A program made the position numbers and the translations under genes. Shown here one piece after another: positions 35,543-45,884 of a stretch of DNA of 46,577 bases (its first letter is position 1; each line of letters starts with the position of its first letter). This stretch comes from Bacteroidetes bacterium MED-G13. Its GTDB lineage: Bacteria; Bacteroidota; Bacteroidia; Flavobacteriales; Flavobacteriaceae. Location: NCBI GenBank assembly GCA_002457735.1, contig NTKO01000004.1, positions 1 through 46,577 on the forward strand. The letters are read 5' to 3'. The notes under the pieces are model-generated. The model ran no database searches, had not been told where the DNA came from, and worked only from the letters and a program-made list of their open reading frames with translations.

Positions 35543-36730
35543 TTAAAGTATATTTTTCTTCAAGGCTTTAAACCATCTTTCAGGGATATTTCCAGATTGT
35601 GCTAGCTCATAATCCTCAAAGGTACATGGTAATAACGTATTTTCATTAAAATTATTATTTTCTTCTTCACTTGGTATTTTTATCCACCATCTGGATGAAA
35701 TTTTATTTTTTAAGAAAATAAGTTCATATTCTTCTATTGAGGCAGTATATTTTTCAAAGTCTTCTAAATTAGTAAAATCACTATCATTTACCCTACAATT
35801 TATACCTTCAATAAAATACCATATAATTTGAGCAATTAAATTTTCTGTTAATTCATCTTCATTTGAGGACTTATACTCATAAATACCAAATGATGAAACT
35901 TTATTACTGATTCCTGCGTATCTACTTAAACTGCAGATTTCTTTACCGTCAAATCCATTTGGTGAGAACTTTTGCCTAGAGCTTAATTCCGATGCTTTAA
36001 TTGACTTCATATCGATAGAAACAATGTGCGCATCCCTTAGAACTGGTTCAGCCAAACTTAATTTTTGACACACATCACCAAGTCGGTACATTTCAAAATA
36101 TAAATTTTGCATCAAATCAATTTCTTCTTGTGAATTATGATATGTCTGAAAGCCAAGGTTTGAATAATTGAACAAATTATGTGGTTCATCTAATATGATT
36201 TTTCCCAAATAACTCATATTGTTCATATCTTTGGAAGAATCACCTAAATCAAAATTTGAGTCAATATTAACAATGTTTACTGTTTTTTTTAAGTCGTCGT
36301 ATGCACGGTAAGTAGCATAAACTAAATCCTGACTACCACCAATTATAATTGGAATAATTCTCTTTTCATTTAAAATATTCAGTAAAGAATTTAATCTCGA
36401 ATATGTTTGCGAAACATCTTCGCCAAGAATTAAATCCCCCAAATCTGAAATTACAGTTGACCAATTCCCAGGGTAAAGTGCATATAATGATTGTCTAATC
36501 TCATTTAAACTTTGTTCATCACCAACATAATTTACTGAGTTTCGATATTCGTTTACACCTACAATTGCAATATCAACATTGTCAAGATCAGGAATACCTT
36601 TTTCAGAGGTGTGAATTTTTATTTTATTGCCTAAAATTAACGAGGAAACAAGATCATTATGTAATAAAATCTGTTCATCCACCGGCTTTAATAAATTATC
36701 AAATAGTGAGGTTAAAAAATCTGCAGCCAT
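35543..36730 (-). CDS. Degenerate arginase/formimidoylglutamase-fold protein
   Basis: This 395-residue protein is a ureohydrolase-family member by layout, but its metal-binding motifs are altered. The usual GGxHD is GGSQD at 131-135 (Gln134 replaces His). The usual DAHxD is DSNFD at 157-161 (Asn159 replaces His). The usual SxDxDxxDP is SIDMKSIKAS at 238-247, which keeps only the first Asp. The NGFDGKEICSLSRYAG stretch afterwards keeps family character. A dimanganese urea-forming site therefore looks lost. It starts 2 bases after topA and precedes gldK by 92 bases. I infer a non-catalytic binding or structural role. Confidence 0.8.
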   Translation of the reverse strand: MAADFLTSLFDNLLKPVDEQILLHNDLVSSLILGNKIKIHTSEKGIPDLDNVDIAIVGVNEYRNSVNYVGDEQSLNEIRQSLYALYPGNWSTVISDLGDLILGEDVSQTYSRLNSLLNILNEKRIIPIIIGGSQDLVYATYRAYDDLKKTVNIVNIDSNFDLGDSSKDMNNMSYLGKIILDEPHNLFNYSNLGFQTYHNSQEEIDLMQNLYFEMYRLGDVCQKLSLAEPVLRDAHIVSIDMKSIKASELSSRQKFSPNGFDGKEICSLSRYAGISNKVSSFGIYEYKSSNEDELTENLIAQIIWYFIEGINCRVNDSDFTNLEDFEKYTASIEEYELIFLKNKISSRWWIKIPSEEENNNFNENTLLPCTFEDYELAQSGNIPERWFKALKKNIL

Positions 36731-36732
36731 TA

Positions 36733-39192
36733 TTATGTTTTTTTATTAGTGCTTGCTGAATAAATATTTTTTGCTTGATCAATATCCATGCTATGAACAT
36801 CTAAGTTTTTATCAAGCAGAATTCTTTTTTTACCTTTCACAAGATAAAATTTACCCCATCTTCCCTTTTCAATACTAATCTTTTCATCTTCCCAATTATG
36901 AATAATTTTTTCTCTTTCCTTTGTTTTTTTATTTTCAATCAGCTCTTCAATTTCATTTATTTTCAAATTTTCCCAATCATAATTCTTTGACACATTGATA
37001 AAAATATTATTCCATTTAATGTAAGGACCAAACCTTCCCTTTCCTTTTTGTACATCAAAACCTTCATAAATATGAATTGGCTTATCTGCCTCTAACTTTT
37101 CCCTAATAAGAAAGATTGACTTTTCAATGTCAATTTCATTTGGTGAGATCCCCGCAGGAATGGAAATAAATTTATTCCCAAATTTTAGGTATGGACCATA
37201 CCTACCATTGTTAGCAATAATTTTTTCACCGTTAAACTCACCAACTTTACGAGGAAGATTAAATAAAGATAAAGCCTCTTTTAGAGTTACTGACTCAATT
37301 TGAAACTCAGAACTTAGTGATGCAAATCTTGGTTTTTCATCATCATCAATAGTACCAATTTGAACCATCGGCCCAAATTTACCTAACCTCACACTAACCT
37401 CCTTCTTGTTTTCGGGATGTTCACCCAAAATTCTTTTACCGCTTTCTCTTGAGGCATTTTGTTGAACATTTTCAACAACTGGGTGGAAATTACCATAAAA
37501 ACTTTTCATCATGGATGTCCAATCTTTTTTGCCTTCTGCAATACTATCAAAATCCTGTTCAACTCGTGCAGTAAAGTTATAATCCATAATATCTCCAAAA
37601 TGATTGATTAAAAAATCTGTAACAATCATACCGATGTCAGTTGGTACAAGTTTACCTTTATCTGATCCATATTTTTCAATTACCGTGTTTTTTTCAACTT
37701 TACCAGAGCTTAAAACAATTTGAGTAATCTCCCTTGACTTAGCTTCATTTGTACCTTTTTCAATGTAACCTCGATTCTGAATAGTTGAAATTGTAGGGGC
37801 ATATGTCGATGGTCTACCGATACCTAATTCTTCTAATCTTTTGACTAGCGATGCTTCAGAAAATCTGAATGGTGGTTTGGAAAATCTTTGAGTGGCTATC
37901 ATTTTAACTAAATCAATTTGATCTTTTACCTCCAAATTGGGTAAAATTCCTTTTCCTTCTTCCCCATCATTTTCCTTGGATATCGAGTATATTTTTAAAA
38001 AACCATCAAACTTAATTACCTCACCAGAGGCAATAAATATTTCATTATTTGAAGAAGCAAGAATTTTTACATTAGTTTTTTCTATTTCAGCCTCCTTCAT
38101 TTGTGAAGCAATAGTTCTGTTAAAAATTAAATTATATAACCTTTTTTGATCATAATCAGCAATTGATTCCTGGTTTAAGAAAAAGTCAGTTGGCCTGACA
38201 GCCTCATGTGCTTGTTGTGCATTTTTTGTTTTTACGTTATAATTTTTTGGGTTTGAATAAGACTTTCCAAACTTGGAGGTTATAAAATCTTTGGCTTTAT
38301 CTATTGCAATTGAAGATAAATTAACACTGTCAGTTCTCATGTATGTAATATGCCCTGCTTCATACAATCTTTGAGCAACACTCATTGTCTTAGAAACAGA
38401 AAATGAAAGTTTTCTAGAAGATTCCTGCTGTAGAGTCGATGTTGTAAAAGGTGCTGGAGCATATCGCTTTGAAGGTTTTTTGGAAACCTCAGAAACGGAA
38501 AAAGTTGAAGAAATACAATTATTTAAAAAATCTTGGGCTAAAATTAAATCCTCAAATTCTTTCTCAAGTTTTGCTTTAAAATCTATTCCATCATCATTTT
38601 TAAATATAACATCAATTTTAAAAGAAGACTTAGGCTTGTGACTTCTAATTTCCCTTTCTTTTTCAACAAGAAGTCTAACAGCTACGGATTGAACTCTTCC
38701 TGCTGATAACCCACCTTTGACCTTTCTCCACAGAACAGGTGAAAGTTCATAGCCAACAATTCTATCAAGTACTCTTCTAGCTTGTTGCGCATCAACAAGA
38801 TTAACATCAATAGATCTGGGGTTATTTATCGCATTTGTAATTGCCTTTTTTGTAATTTCATTGAAAACAATTCTTTTTGTTGAACTATCATTAAGCTTAA
38901 GAGTTCTGAATAAATGCCAAGCGATTGCCTCTCCTTCCCTATCTTCATCACTTGCTAGCCATACTGTCTTTGATTTTTTAACTAAACCCAAAAGAGTTTT
39001 AACAACAGTTTTTTTATCTGCAGAAACTTCATATTTAGGCTCGAAACTTCCTTCAACATCAATTCCTAGATTCTTTGATGGCAGGTCAGAAATATGACCA
39101 AAACTAGATGCTACTTTATAGTCTGGTCCCAAAAACTTTTCAATTGTTTTTGCTTTAGCAGGGGACTCAACAATTACTAAATTTTCAGCCAT
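36733..39192 (-). CDS. topA: DNA topoisomerase I (type IA)
   Basis: TopA relaxes negative supercoils through a transient 5'-phosphotyrosine link. The Toprim domain starts LVIVESPAKAKTIEKFLG with SDEDREGEAIAWH; the active-site Tyr is residue 284 in HITYMRTDS. The region GIGRPSTYAPTISTIQNRGYI is also characteristic. The C-terminus has four short basic repeats (for example NNGRYGPYLKFG, GKGRFGPYIKW and EKGRWGKFYLV) instead of the four-Cys zinc fingers of E. coli TopA, as in other Bacteroidota. Length 819 residues. It heads the minus-strand run topA-arginase-like-gldKLMN. Confidence 0.96.
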   Translation of the reverse strand: MAENLVIVESPAKAKTIEKFLGPDYKVASSFGHISDLPSKNLGIDVEGSFEPKYEVSADKKTVVKTLLGLVKKSKTVWLASDEDREGEAIAWHLFRTLKLNDSSTKRIVFNEITKKAITNAINNPRSIDVNLVDAQQARRVLDRIVGYELSPVLWRKVKGGLSAGRVQSVAVRLLVEKEREIRSHKPKSSFKIDVIFKNDDGIDFKAKLEKEFEDLILAQDFLNNCISSTFSVSEVSKKPSKRYAPAPFTTSTLQQESSRKLSFSVSKTMSVAQRLYEAGHITYMRTDSVNLSSIAIDKAKDFITSKFGKSYSNPKNYNVKTKNAQQAHEAVRPTDFFLNQESIADYDQKRLYNLIFNRTIASQMKEAEIEKTNVKILASSNNEIFIASGEVIKFDGFLKIYSISKENDGEEGKGILPNLEVKDQIDLVKMIATQRFSKPPFRFSEASLVKRLEELGIGRPSTYAPTISTIQNRGYIEKGTNEAKSREITQIVLSSGKVEKNTVIEKYGSDKGKLVPTDIGMIVTDFLINHFGDIMDYNFTARVEQDFDSIAEGKKDWTSMMKSFYGNFHPVVENVQQNASRESGKRILGEHPENKKEVSVRLGKFGPMVQIGTIDDDEKPRFASLSSEFQIESVTLKEALSLFNLPRKVGEFNGEKIIANNGRYGPYLKFGNKFISIPAGISPNEIDIEKSIFLIREKLEADKPIHIYEGFDVQKGKGRFGPYIKWNNIFINVSKNYDWENLKINEIEELIENKKTKEREKIIHNWEDEKISIEKGRWGKFYLVKGKKRILLDKNLDVHSMDIDQAKNIYSASTNKKT

Positions 39193-39212
39193 ATTTTTAT
39201 TTTAATGGTCTA

Positions 39213-39242
39213 CAAATGTATATTTTTTTTTCAAATAGCAAA
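39213..39242 (-). promoter_or_regulatory. Predicted topA promoter
   Basis: On the minus strand TTTG (39239-39242), an 18-base spacer and TACATTTG (39213-39220) match the Bacteroidota -33/-7 pattern. The -7 box is 20 bases before the topA ATG. Confidence 0.6.
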
Positions 39243-39267
39243 TTCAAATATCAAGCCATAAAAAAAA

Positions 39268-39315
39268 TCATGACACGAAAATTCATGACAAATTGTCTTA
39301 TTTTTAATATATTTG
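39268..39315 (+). promoter_or_regulatory. Predicted miaB promoter with repeats upstream
   Basis: TATATTTG at 39308-39315 matches the -7 consensus, 19 bases before the miaB ATG. No good -33 TTTG is present. Where it should lie there is a direct repeat TCATGACA (39268-39275 and 39283-39290, 15-base period) and an inverted repeat GACAA-A-TTGTC (39287-39297). These could be an operator that replaces a strong -33 element; this is inference. Confidence 0.45.
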
Positions 39316-39334
39316 CTGACTAGTATTTTTAATT

Positions 39335-40786
39335 ATGTTAGAAAAAAACCCATATAAATACAATGGTGAATCTCTTCTCATTGAAGAGCATTTACAAAAT
39401 ACTAAAACTAAAAATGTGTATTTAGAAAGTTACGGTTGCGCCATGAACTTTAGTGATAGTGAAATTGTTATGTCTATACTTTCAAAAATTGGTTATAAAT
39501 CAACAGTAAACATAAATAATGCTGATTTAATATTGATTAACACTTGTTCTATTAGAGAAAAAGCTGAGTTAACTGTAAGGAAAAGACTAGAAAAGTTTAA
39601 CAGAGTAAAGAGAAGCAACAAGAATCTTAAAGTTGGAGTTTTAGGCTGCATGGCTGAAAGATTAAAGCATAAATTTTTAGATGAGGAGAAAATTGTGGAC
39701 ATGGTTGTTGGCCCTGATGCCTACAAAGATTTACCAAATTTAATCAAAGAGATAAATAATGGCAATGATGCTGTAAATGTCATTTTATCTAAAGATGAAA
39801 CATATGGAGATATAAATCCTGTTAGGATTAATACCAACAGAGTTAATGCTTTTGTTTCTATTACTAGGGGCTGTGACAATATGTGTACTTTTTGTGTTGT
39901 ACCTTTCACAAGGGGAAGAGAAAGAAGCAGAGATCCTCAATCAATCATAAATGAACTCAATGAGTTAGCTGATCAAGGGTATAAAGAAGTTACATTACTA
40001 GGTCAAAATGTTGATAGTTATTTGTGGTATGGTGGAGGTTTAAAAAAGGATTTCCAAAAAGCCAGTGAAATTCAAAAAGCTTCGTCAATTAACTTTTCAA
40101 AGCTATTAGAAATGTGTGCCATATCTAATCCAAAAATGAGAATCCGATTTTCAACATCAAACCCCCAAGACATGTCACTTAAAGTAATAAAAGTTATGTC
40201 TAAATACGAGAATATATGTAACCATATTCATCTCCCAGTACAAAGTGGAAGTAACAATATACTAAAAGCAATGAATAGACAACATACTAGAGAAGAATAC
40301 CTAGATTTAATCAATAAAATTTACAAAATCATACCTGATTGTAGTATAAGTCACGATATGATAACGGGATTTCCAAATGAAAGTGAGGATGATCACAAAC
40401 TTACACTAGACCTGATGGAAGAAGTTAAATATTGCTTTGGCTACATGTTCAAATATTCTGAAAGACCTGGCACCTTAGCTGCAAAAAAATTAAATGATAA
40501 TGTAGACGAAAAAATAAAAAGCAGAAGACTTAGTGAAATTGTAGAATTACAACAAAGACATAGTTTATTTAGAAGCAAAGAAAAAATAAATAAAGTCGTT
40601 GAGGTTTTGATTGAAAAAGAATCAAAAAAATCATCGAATCATTGGGCTGGAAGAAATCAACAAAACTCAACGGTTATTATTCCCAAGGGAAAATATAGAG
40701 TTGGGGATTTTGTAAAAGTAAAAATTAATGATTGTACAAGCGCAACGCTTATAGGAGAAGGTTTCGGGTATTCAAAAAACAATTAA
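39335..40786 (+). CDS. miaB: tRNA-2-methylthio-N6-dimethylallyladenosine synthase
   Basis: MiaB is a radical-SAM enzyme that adds the methylthio group to i6A37 of tRNAs reading codons beginning with U. The N-terminal UPF0004 domain provides Cys residues for the auxiliary cluster (SYGCAMNFSDSE, INTCSIREKAE, GCMAER). The radical-SAM CxxxCxxC motif is C180, C184, C187. A C-terminal TRAM domain follows (about 410-480, VEVLIEKESKKSSNHWAGR). Length 483 residues. It opens the plus-strand run to groEL, followed after 4 bases by the sigma-54 activator. Confidence 0.96.
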   Translation: MLEKNPYKYNGESLLIEEHLQNTKTKNVYLESYGCAMNFSDSEIVMSILSKIGYKSTVNINNADLILINTCSIREKAELTVRKRLEKFNRVKRSNKNLKVGVLGCMAERLKHKFLDEEKIVDMVVGPDAYKDLPNLIKEINNGNDAVNVILSKDETYGDINPVRINTNRVNAFVSITRGCDNMCTFCVVPFTRGRERSRDPQSIINELNELADQGYKEVTLLGQNVDSYLWYGGGLKKDFQKASEIQKASSINFSKLLEMCAISNPKMRIRFSTSNPQDMSLKVIKVMSKYENICNHIHLPVQSGSNNILKAMNRQHTREEYLDLINKIYKIIPDCSISHDMITGFPNESEDDHKLTLDLMEEVKYCFGYMFKYSERPGTLAAKKLNDNVDEKIKSRRLSEIVELQQRHSLFRSKEKINKVVEVLIEKESKKSSNHWAGRNQQNSTVIIPKGKYRVGDFVKVKINDCTSATLIGEGFGYSKNN

Positions 40787-40790
40787 TATT

Positions 40791-42011
40791 ATGGTATCAT
40801 TGCAAGCAATTAAACAAAGGTTTGAAATAATTGGAAATAGTGTTGGATTAAACAGAGCAATAGAAAAAGCGATGCAGGTTTCAGCAACGGATATTTCAGT
40901 TTTAGTCACTGGTGAGAGTGGTGTTGGTAAAGAGACCATCCCAAAAATTACACACCAGTTGTCACACAGGAAACACTCTAAATTGATAGCTGTAAATTGT
41001 GGTGCTATCCCTGATGGTACAATTGATAGTGAACTTTTTGGGCATGAAAAAGGTGCCTTTACGGGTGCTACTAAAACCCGATCTGGGTATTTTGAAGTTG
41101 CAGATGGTGGAACAATTTTTTTAGATGAGGTTGGAGAACTTCCATTAAGTACTCAAGTAAGACTTTTAAGAGTGCTTGAAAATGGTGAATTTATAAAAGT
41201 TGGATCAAGTCAAGTTCAGAAAACCAATGTAAGAATTGTTGCGGCAACTAATGTTAATATTTTTGAAGCAATTAAAAAAAATAAATTCAGAGAAGATTTA
41301 TATTACAGATTAAGCACAGTGGAAATAAATATACCTCCTCTTAGAGAAAGAAAAGAAGATATTCATTTACTTTTTAGAAAGTTTTGTTCAGATTTTGCAA
41401 TAAAGTACAATATGCCAACTATAAAGCTAAGTGACAAAAGCGTTGAAATTTTAGAAAATTACTATTGGAATGGAAATATTAGACAATTGAAAAATATTGC
41501 TGAACAACTTTCAGTACTTGAAAAAGAACGTTTAATTTTAGATGAAACACTACTTAGGTATCTACCAAAAAATAGTCAAAATAACCTGCCTGCTTTAATT
41601 TCTAAAGATGAGGGATCCTCATTTAACAGCGAAAGGGAAATACTATACAAAGTTTTATTTGACATGAAAGCAGATTTGAATGACTTAAAAAAGCTAACAT
41701 TAGAATTGATGCAAACTAAAAATTTGAGTGACTTTAAAAAAAATAATGAAAAACTAATCCAAAAAGTTTATGATGAAGGCAGCAAAGATATTGAAAAGAA
41801 AAATGTAGAAATTTTATCAATTAATCACAAGGAAAAATATGATTTTATTGAAGAAATTAAAGAAATAGAATCTTTATCAATTCATGATAAAGAATTAGAG
41901 TTAATAAAAAAATCTTTAGAAAAGCATCAAGGTAAAAGGAAACTTGCTGCTACGGAGTTAGGAATTAGTGAAAGGACATTATACAGAAAAATCAAACAGT
42001 TTAATTTATGA
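40791..42011 (+). CDS. Sigma-54-dependent activator without a receiver domain
   Basis: This 406-residue bacterial enhancer-binding protein contains the AAA+ domain from about residue 14 to 240: Walker A GESGVGKE at 41-48, the sigma-54-contacting GAFTGA at 88-93, Walker B IFLDEVGE at 109-116, and REDLYYRL with the Arg finger. A Fis-type helix-turn-helix ends the protein (about 382-403). No receiver or other sensor domain precedes the AAA+ part. Residues about 265-370 form a charged, helical linker. The GAFTGA motif is intact, so RpoN contact is plausible. Cotranscription with lptE (4-base overlap) and secG suggests an envelope-related target. Confidence 0.9.
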   Translation: MVSLQAIKQRFEIIGNSVGLNRAIEKAMQVSATDISVLVTGESGVGKETIPKITHQLSHRKHSKLIAVNCGAIPDGTIDSELFGHEKGAFTGATKTRSGYFEVADGGTIFLDEVGELPLSTQVRLLRVLENGEFIKVGSSQVQKTNVRIVAATNVNIFEAIKKNKFREDLYYRLSTVEINIPPLRERKEDIHLLFRKFCSDFAIKYNMPTIKLSDKSVEILENYYWNGNIRQLKNIAEQLSVLEKERLILDETLLRYLPKNSQNNLPALISKDEGSSFNSEREILYKVLFDMKADLNDLKKLTLELMQTKNLSDFKKNNEKLIQKVYDEGSKDIEKKNVEILSINHKEKYDFIEEIKEIESLSIHDKELELIKKSLEKHQGKRKLAATELGISERTLYRKIKQFNL

Positions 42012-42517
42012 AAATACTAAGGATTCCTACTATAGTTTTTATATTATTAATGTGCATTAGTTGCTCTGTAAAATACAGTTTCACAGGTGCATCAATCTCA
42101 TCTGAAACTAAATCATTTCAAGTAAATTATTTTCAAAATAACTCAACTCTTGTTGAACCTGGAATTGACAGAGATTTTACAAATAAATTAATTGACCTAT
42201 TGATAAATCAAACAAGTCTTGAGCTTGTTAAATCAAAAGGAGATCTAATTTTTGAGGGGGAAATTGTTGAATACAGAATATCCCCTACAACTGCAACTGC
42301 TAACAACACTGCTGCTCAAAACAGACTTACAATTGGAATTAACGTAAGATTTTTTGATAAAAATGATAGTGAATCGGATTTTGAAAAAAGATTCTCTTTT
42401 TATTATGATTTTCCAGGTAATAGTCAACTGATTGGAAGCCAAAAAGAAACAGCTGTAGACGAAATTTTTGAAAGAATAACACAAGATATATTTAACGAAG
42501 CATTAGCAAAATGGTAA
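42008..42517 (+). CDS. lptE: LPS-assembly lipoprotein LptE
   Basis: LptE is an outer-membrane lipoprotein that plugs LptD and helps insert lipopolysaccharide. The N-terminus is a lipoprotein signal with Cys16 or Cys19 in LLMCISCSVKY. The mature part follows the Bacteroidota LptE pattern, YSFTGASISSETKSFQVNYFQNNS and DLIFEGEIVEYRISP, with a beta-alpha layout. Length 169 residues is typical. It overlaps the sigma-54 activator by 4 bases and the next gene by 7 bases. LptD is not in the window. Confidence 0.88.
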   Translation: MKILRIPTIVFILLMCISCSVKYSFTGASISSETKSFQVNYFQNNSTLVEPGIDRDFTNKLIDLLINQTSLELVKSKGDLIFEGEIVEYRISPTTATANNTAAQNRLTIGINVRFFDKNDSESDFEKRFSFYYDFPGNSQLIGSQKETAVDEIFERITQDIFNEALAKW

Positions 42518-43137
42518 AGAAAAGTAAATCCAATTTGATAAAAATATTAAAAAACCCTCACAAAATATCTGAAAGCGAAGCCATCTTTGTTGATGAACTG
42601 GTTAAAGAATTCCCTTATTTTCAAGCTGTAAGGGCAATTCAATTAAAAAATCACAAAAATCATGAAAGTTTCCAGTTTAATAAAATTTTAAATAAGACCG
42701 CTGTATACACAAGTGATAGAAGAATATTATTTGATTTCATTGAACAAAATTTTTTAGCTAATAACAAAAGAACGAAAAACTTAAACAATCAAAAAGTTTT
42801 TGAAAAAAGTGAGAGTAAAACATTTGTCAATTGGTTAGAACAAGTAAATTTAATACCAATTGATAGATCTAATGAATCTTTAATAATTGATAAATTTATA
42901 TCAAAAAAACCTAAGCTTAGACCTAAAGATATTGAAGAAACGGTAGCAATTCAAGACGATAACGAAAGTCTAGAAATAAATAAAGAATCGCTTGTAACAG
43001 AGACATTAGCAAGATTATATGTTGAGCAAGAAAACTATGAAAAAGCAATTCAAACTTATAAAATTTTAATTTTGAAATTTCCAGAAAAAAACAGTTACTT
43101 TGCAAGCGCAATTAAAAAACTCAAGAAACTGAAGTAG
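42511..43137 (+). CDS. TPR-containing protein of unknown function
   Basis: A 208-residue cytoplasmic-looking protein with no signal peptide. The C-terminus holds one clear tetratricopeptide unit (ETLARLYVEQENYEKAIQTYKILILKFPEKN, about 165-195). The first 100 residues are helical and basic. The gene overlaps lptE and precedes secG by 1 base; this position between lptE and secG recurs in Flavobacteria, but the role is not established. Confidence 0.7.
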   Translation: MVKKSKSNLIKILKNPHKISESEAIFVDELVKEFPYFQAVRAIQLKNHKNHESFQFNKILNKTAVYTSDRRILFDFIEQNFLANNKRTKNLNNQKVFEKSESKTFVNWLEQVNLIPIDRSNESLIIDKFISKKPKLRPKDIEETVAIQDDNESLEINKESLVTETLARLYVEQENYEKAIQTYKILILKFPEKNSYFASAIKKLKKLK

Positions 43138-43138
43138 T

Positions 43139-43477
43139 ATGGGATCTTATTCATTTTTATTAGCCATTATTGTGATAGTATCTTTTTTACTTGTTGTAGT
43201 AATAATGGTACAAAATCCTAAAGGTGGAGGGCTTGCTTCTACTTTTGGTGGTGGAGGCACTCAGCAACTTGGTGGTGTCAAACAAACAACTGATTTTTTA
43301 GATAAAAGTACATGGACTCTTGCAATTATTTTAATCGCTTTAATTATGCTTTCAAATTTAACTTTTGACCAAGGTGAAAATAGTGTTGAATCCAAGGCAT
43401 TAGATTCTAGCGAATTGATTGATAAGCCTATCCCATTGGATGATCTACCTATTGAAATTGAACCTGATACTCAATAA
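43139..43477 (+). CDS. secG: Protein translocase subunit SecG
   Basis: SecG is the small membrane partner of the SecYEG channel. Two membrane helices are visible (about 4-23 and 58-76), joined by the family loop QNPKGGGLASTFGGGGTQQLGG. A 35-residue acidic C-terminal tail is longer than in E. coli SecG. It starts 1 base after the TPR gene. Confidence 0.93.
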   Translation: MGSYSFLLAIIVIVSFLLVVVIMVQNPKGGGLASTFGGGGTQQLGGVKQTTDFLDKSTWTLAIILIALIMLSNLTFDQGENSVESKALDSSELIDKPIPLDDLPIEIEPDTQ

Positions 43478-43552
43478 TTTCTTGTATTAATGAAATTTTG
43501 TCATATTTTTTTCAATGGCATGATTTATGAAATTTAAATAAATAAATTAATT

Positions 43553-43828
43553 ATGAAACTTAATATTAAACCATTAGGAGATAGAGTTTTAGTTGAACCT
43601 TTAGAAGCTGAAACAAAAACAGCATCTGGAATAATAATTCCAGACAATGCTAAAGAAAAGCCACAAAAGGCTACAGTTGTTGCGGTTGGAAGCGGAACTT
43701 CAGAGCATAAAATGACAGTCAAAATTGGTGATACTGTAATGTACGGTAAGTATTCTGGAAGTGAGCTAAAGCTAGAAGGAAAAGATTATCTGATTATGTC
43801 AGAAAAAGATATTTTAGCAATTGTTTAA
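43553..43828 (+). CDS. groS: Co-chaperonin GroES
   Basis: GroES caps the GroEL barrel during protein folding. The 91-residue protein has the standard pattern: [27 protein letters not shown] with the mobile loop, and [14 protein letters not shown] near the middle. It is 18 bases upstream of groEL. The 75-base gap to secG is AT-rich with a TTTTG at 43496-43500 but no clear -7 box, and no CIRCE-like inverted repeat is visible. Confidence 0.97.
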   Translation: MKLNIKPLGDRVLVEPLEAETKTASGIIIPDNAKEKPQKATVVAVGSGTSEHKMTVKIGDTVMYGKYSGSELKLEGKDYLIMSEKDILAIV

Positions 43829-45481
<1,653 letters not shown>

Positions 45482-45500
45482 AAAATTTTACATTTTAAAA

Positions 45501-45527
45501 AAAGAGCGAATTTTCGCTCTTTTTTTA
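45501..45527 (+). terminator. Terminator after groEL, probably bidirectional
   Basis: The hairpin AGAGCGAA (45503-45510)/TTCGCTCT (45513-45520) has A-rich and T-rich flanks. Its T-run ends at 45526, touching the stop codon of the convergent HMA gene at 45525, so it can serve both strands. Confidence 0.88.
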
Positions 45528-45875
45528 TTTATGATTCTTTACAACTTCTTCATCTCGATATTTGCAGCACATATCCAGTTTAGCATAAGCTTCATCAGTT
45601 GCTACTTCTAATTTTGTATCGTGACCAATTGAAGCAATTTTTTTATGTATTTCTTCTAGTGAAATTTTTTTCTCATTATAAATTACCCTAAGCATTCTAT
45701 TTTTTTTATCCCAATCAGCCAATTTAATTCCCTTTGTAGCTAAACAATTTGATTCAATCCTCTTCTCACACATTCCGCAAACCCCATCAACAAAAATAAC
45801 GTCTGATTTGGTTTGAGAAAAGCTGATAGTTGAAAGAAAAACCGCAATTACAATTAGAAAGTTTATTTTCATCAT
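45525..45875 (-). CDS. Secreted HMA-domain metal-binding protein
   Basis: This 116-residue protein has a signal peptide (1-20, ends FSQ) and then one heavy-metal-associated domain. Its CxxC site is Cys33-Gly-Met-Cys36 in GVCGMCEKRIE, with a ferredoxin-like fold expected through about residue 95. A second Cys pair sits at 102-103. Such domains carry copper or other soft metals. The location outside the cytoplasm is less common than for cytosolic chaperones. It follows a TonB-dependent receptor gene by 9 bases, so the pair may handle a metal together. A second ATG, one codon in, is an equal start candidate. Confidence 0.8.
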   Translation of the reverse strand: MMKINFLIVIAVFLSTISFSQTKSDVIFVDGVCGMCEKRIESNCLATKGIKLADWDKKNRMLRVIYNEKKISLEEIHKKIASIGHDTKLEVATDEAYAKLDMCCKYRDEEVVKNHK

Positions 45876-45884
45876 ATTTAAAAT

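Noticed and set aside
40468-40483. Sigma-54 -24/-12-like sequence (TGGCAC-N5-CTGCA) about 310 bases upstream of the sigma-54 activator.
   Set aside because: It lies inside miaB and encodes the conserved ERPGTLAA segment, so the match is probably a codon coincidence; the -12 half is also imperfect.
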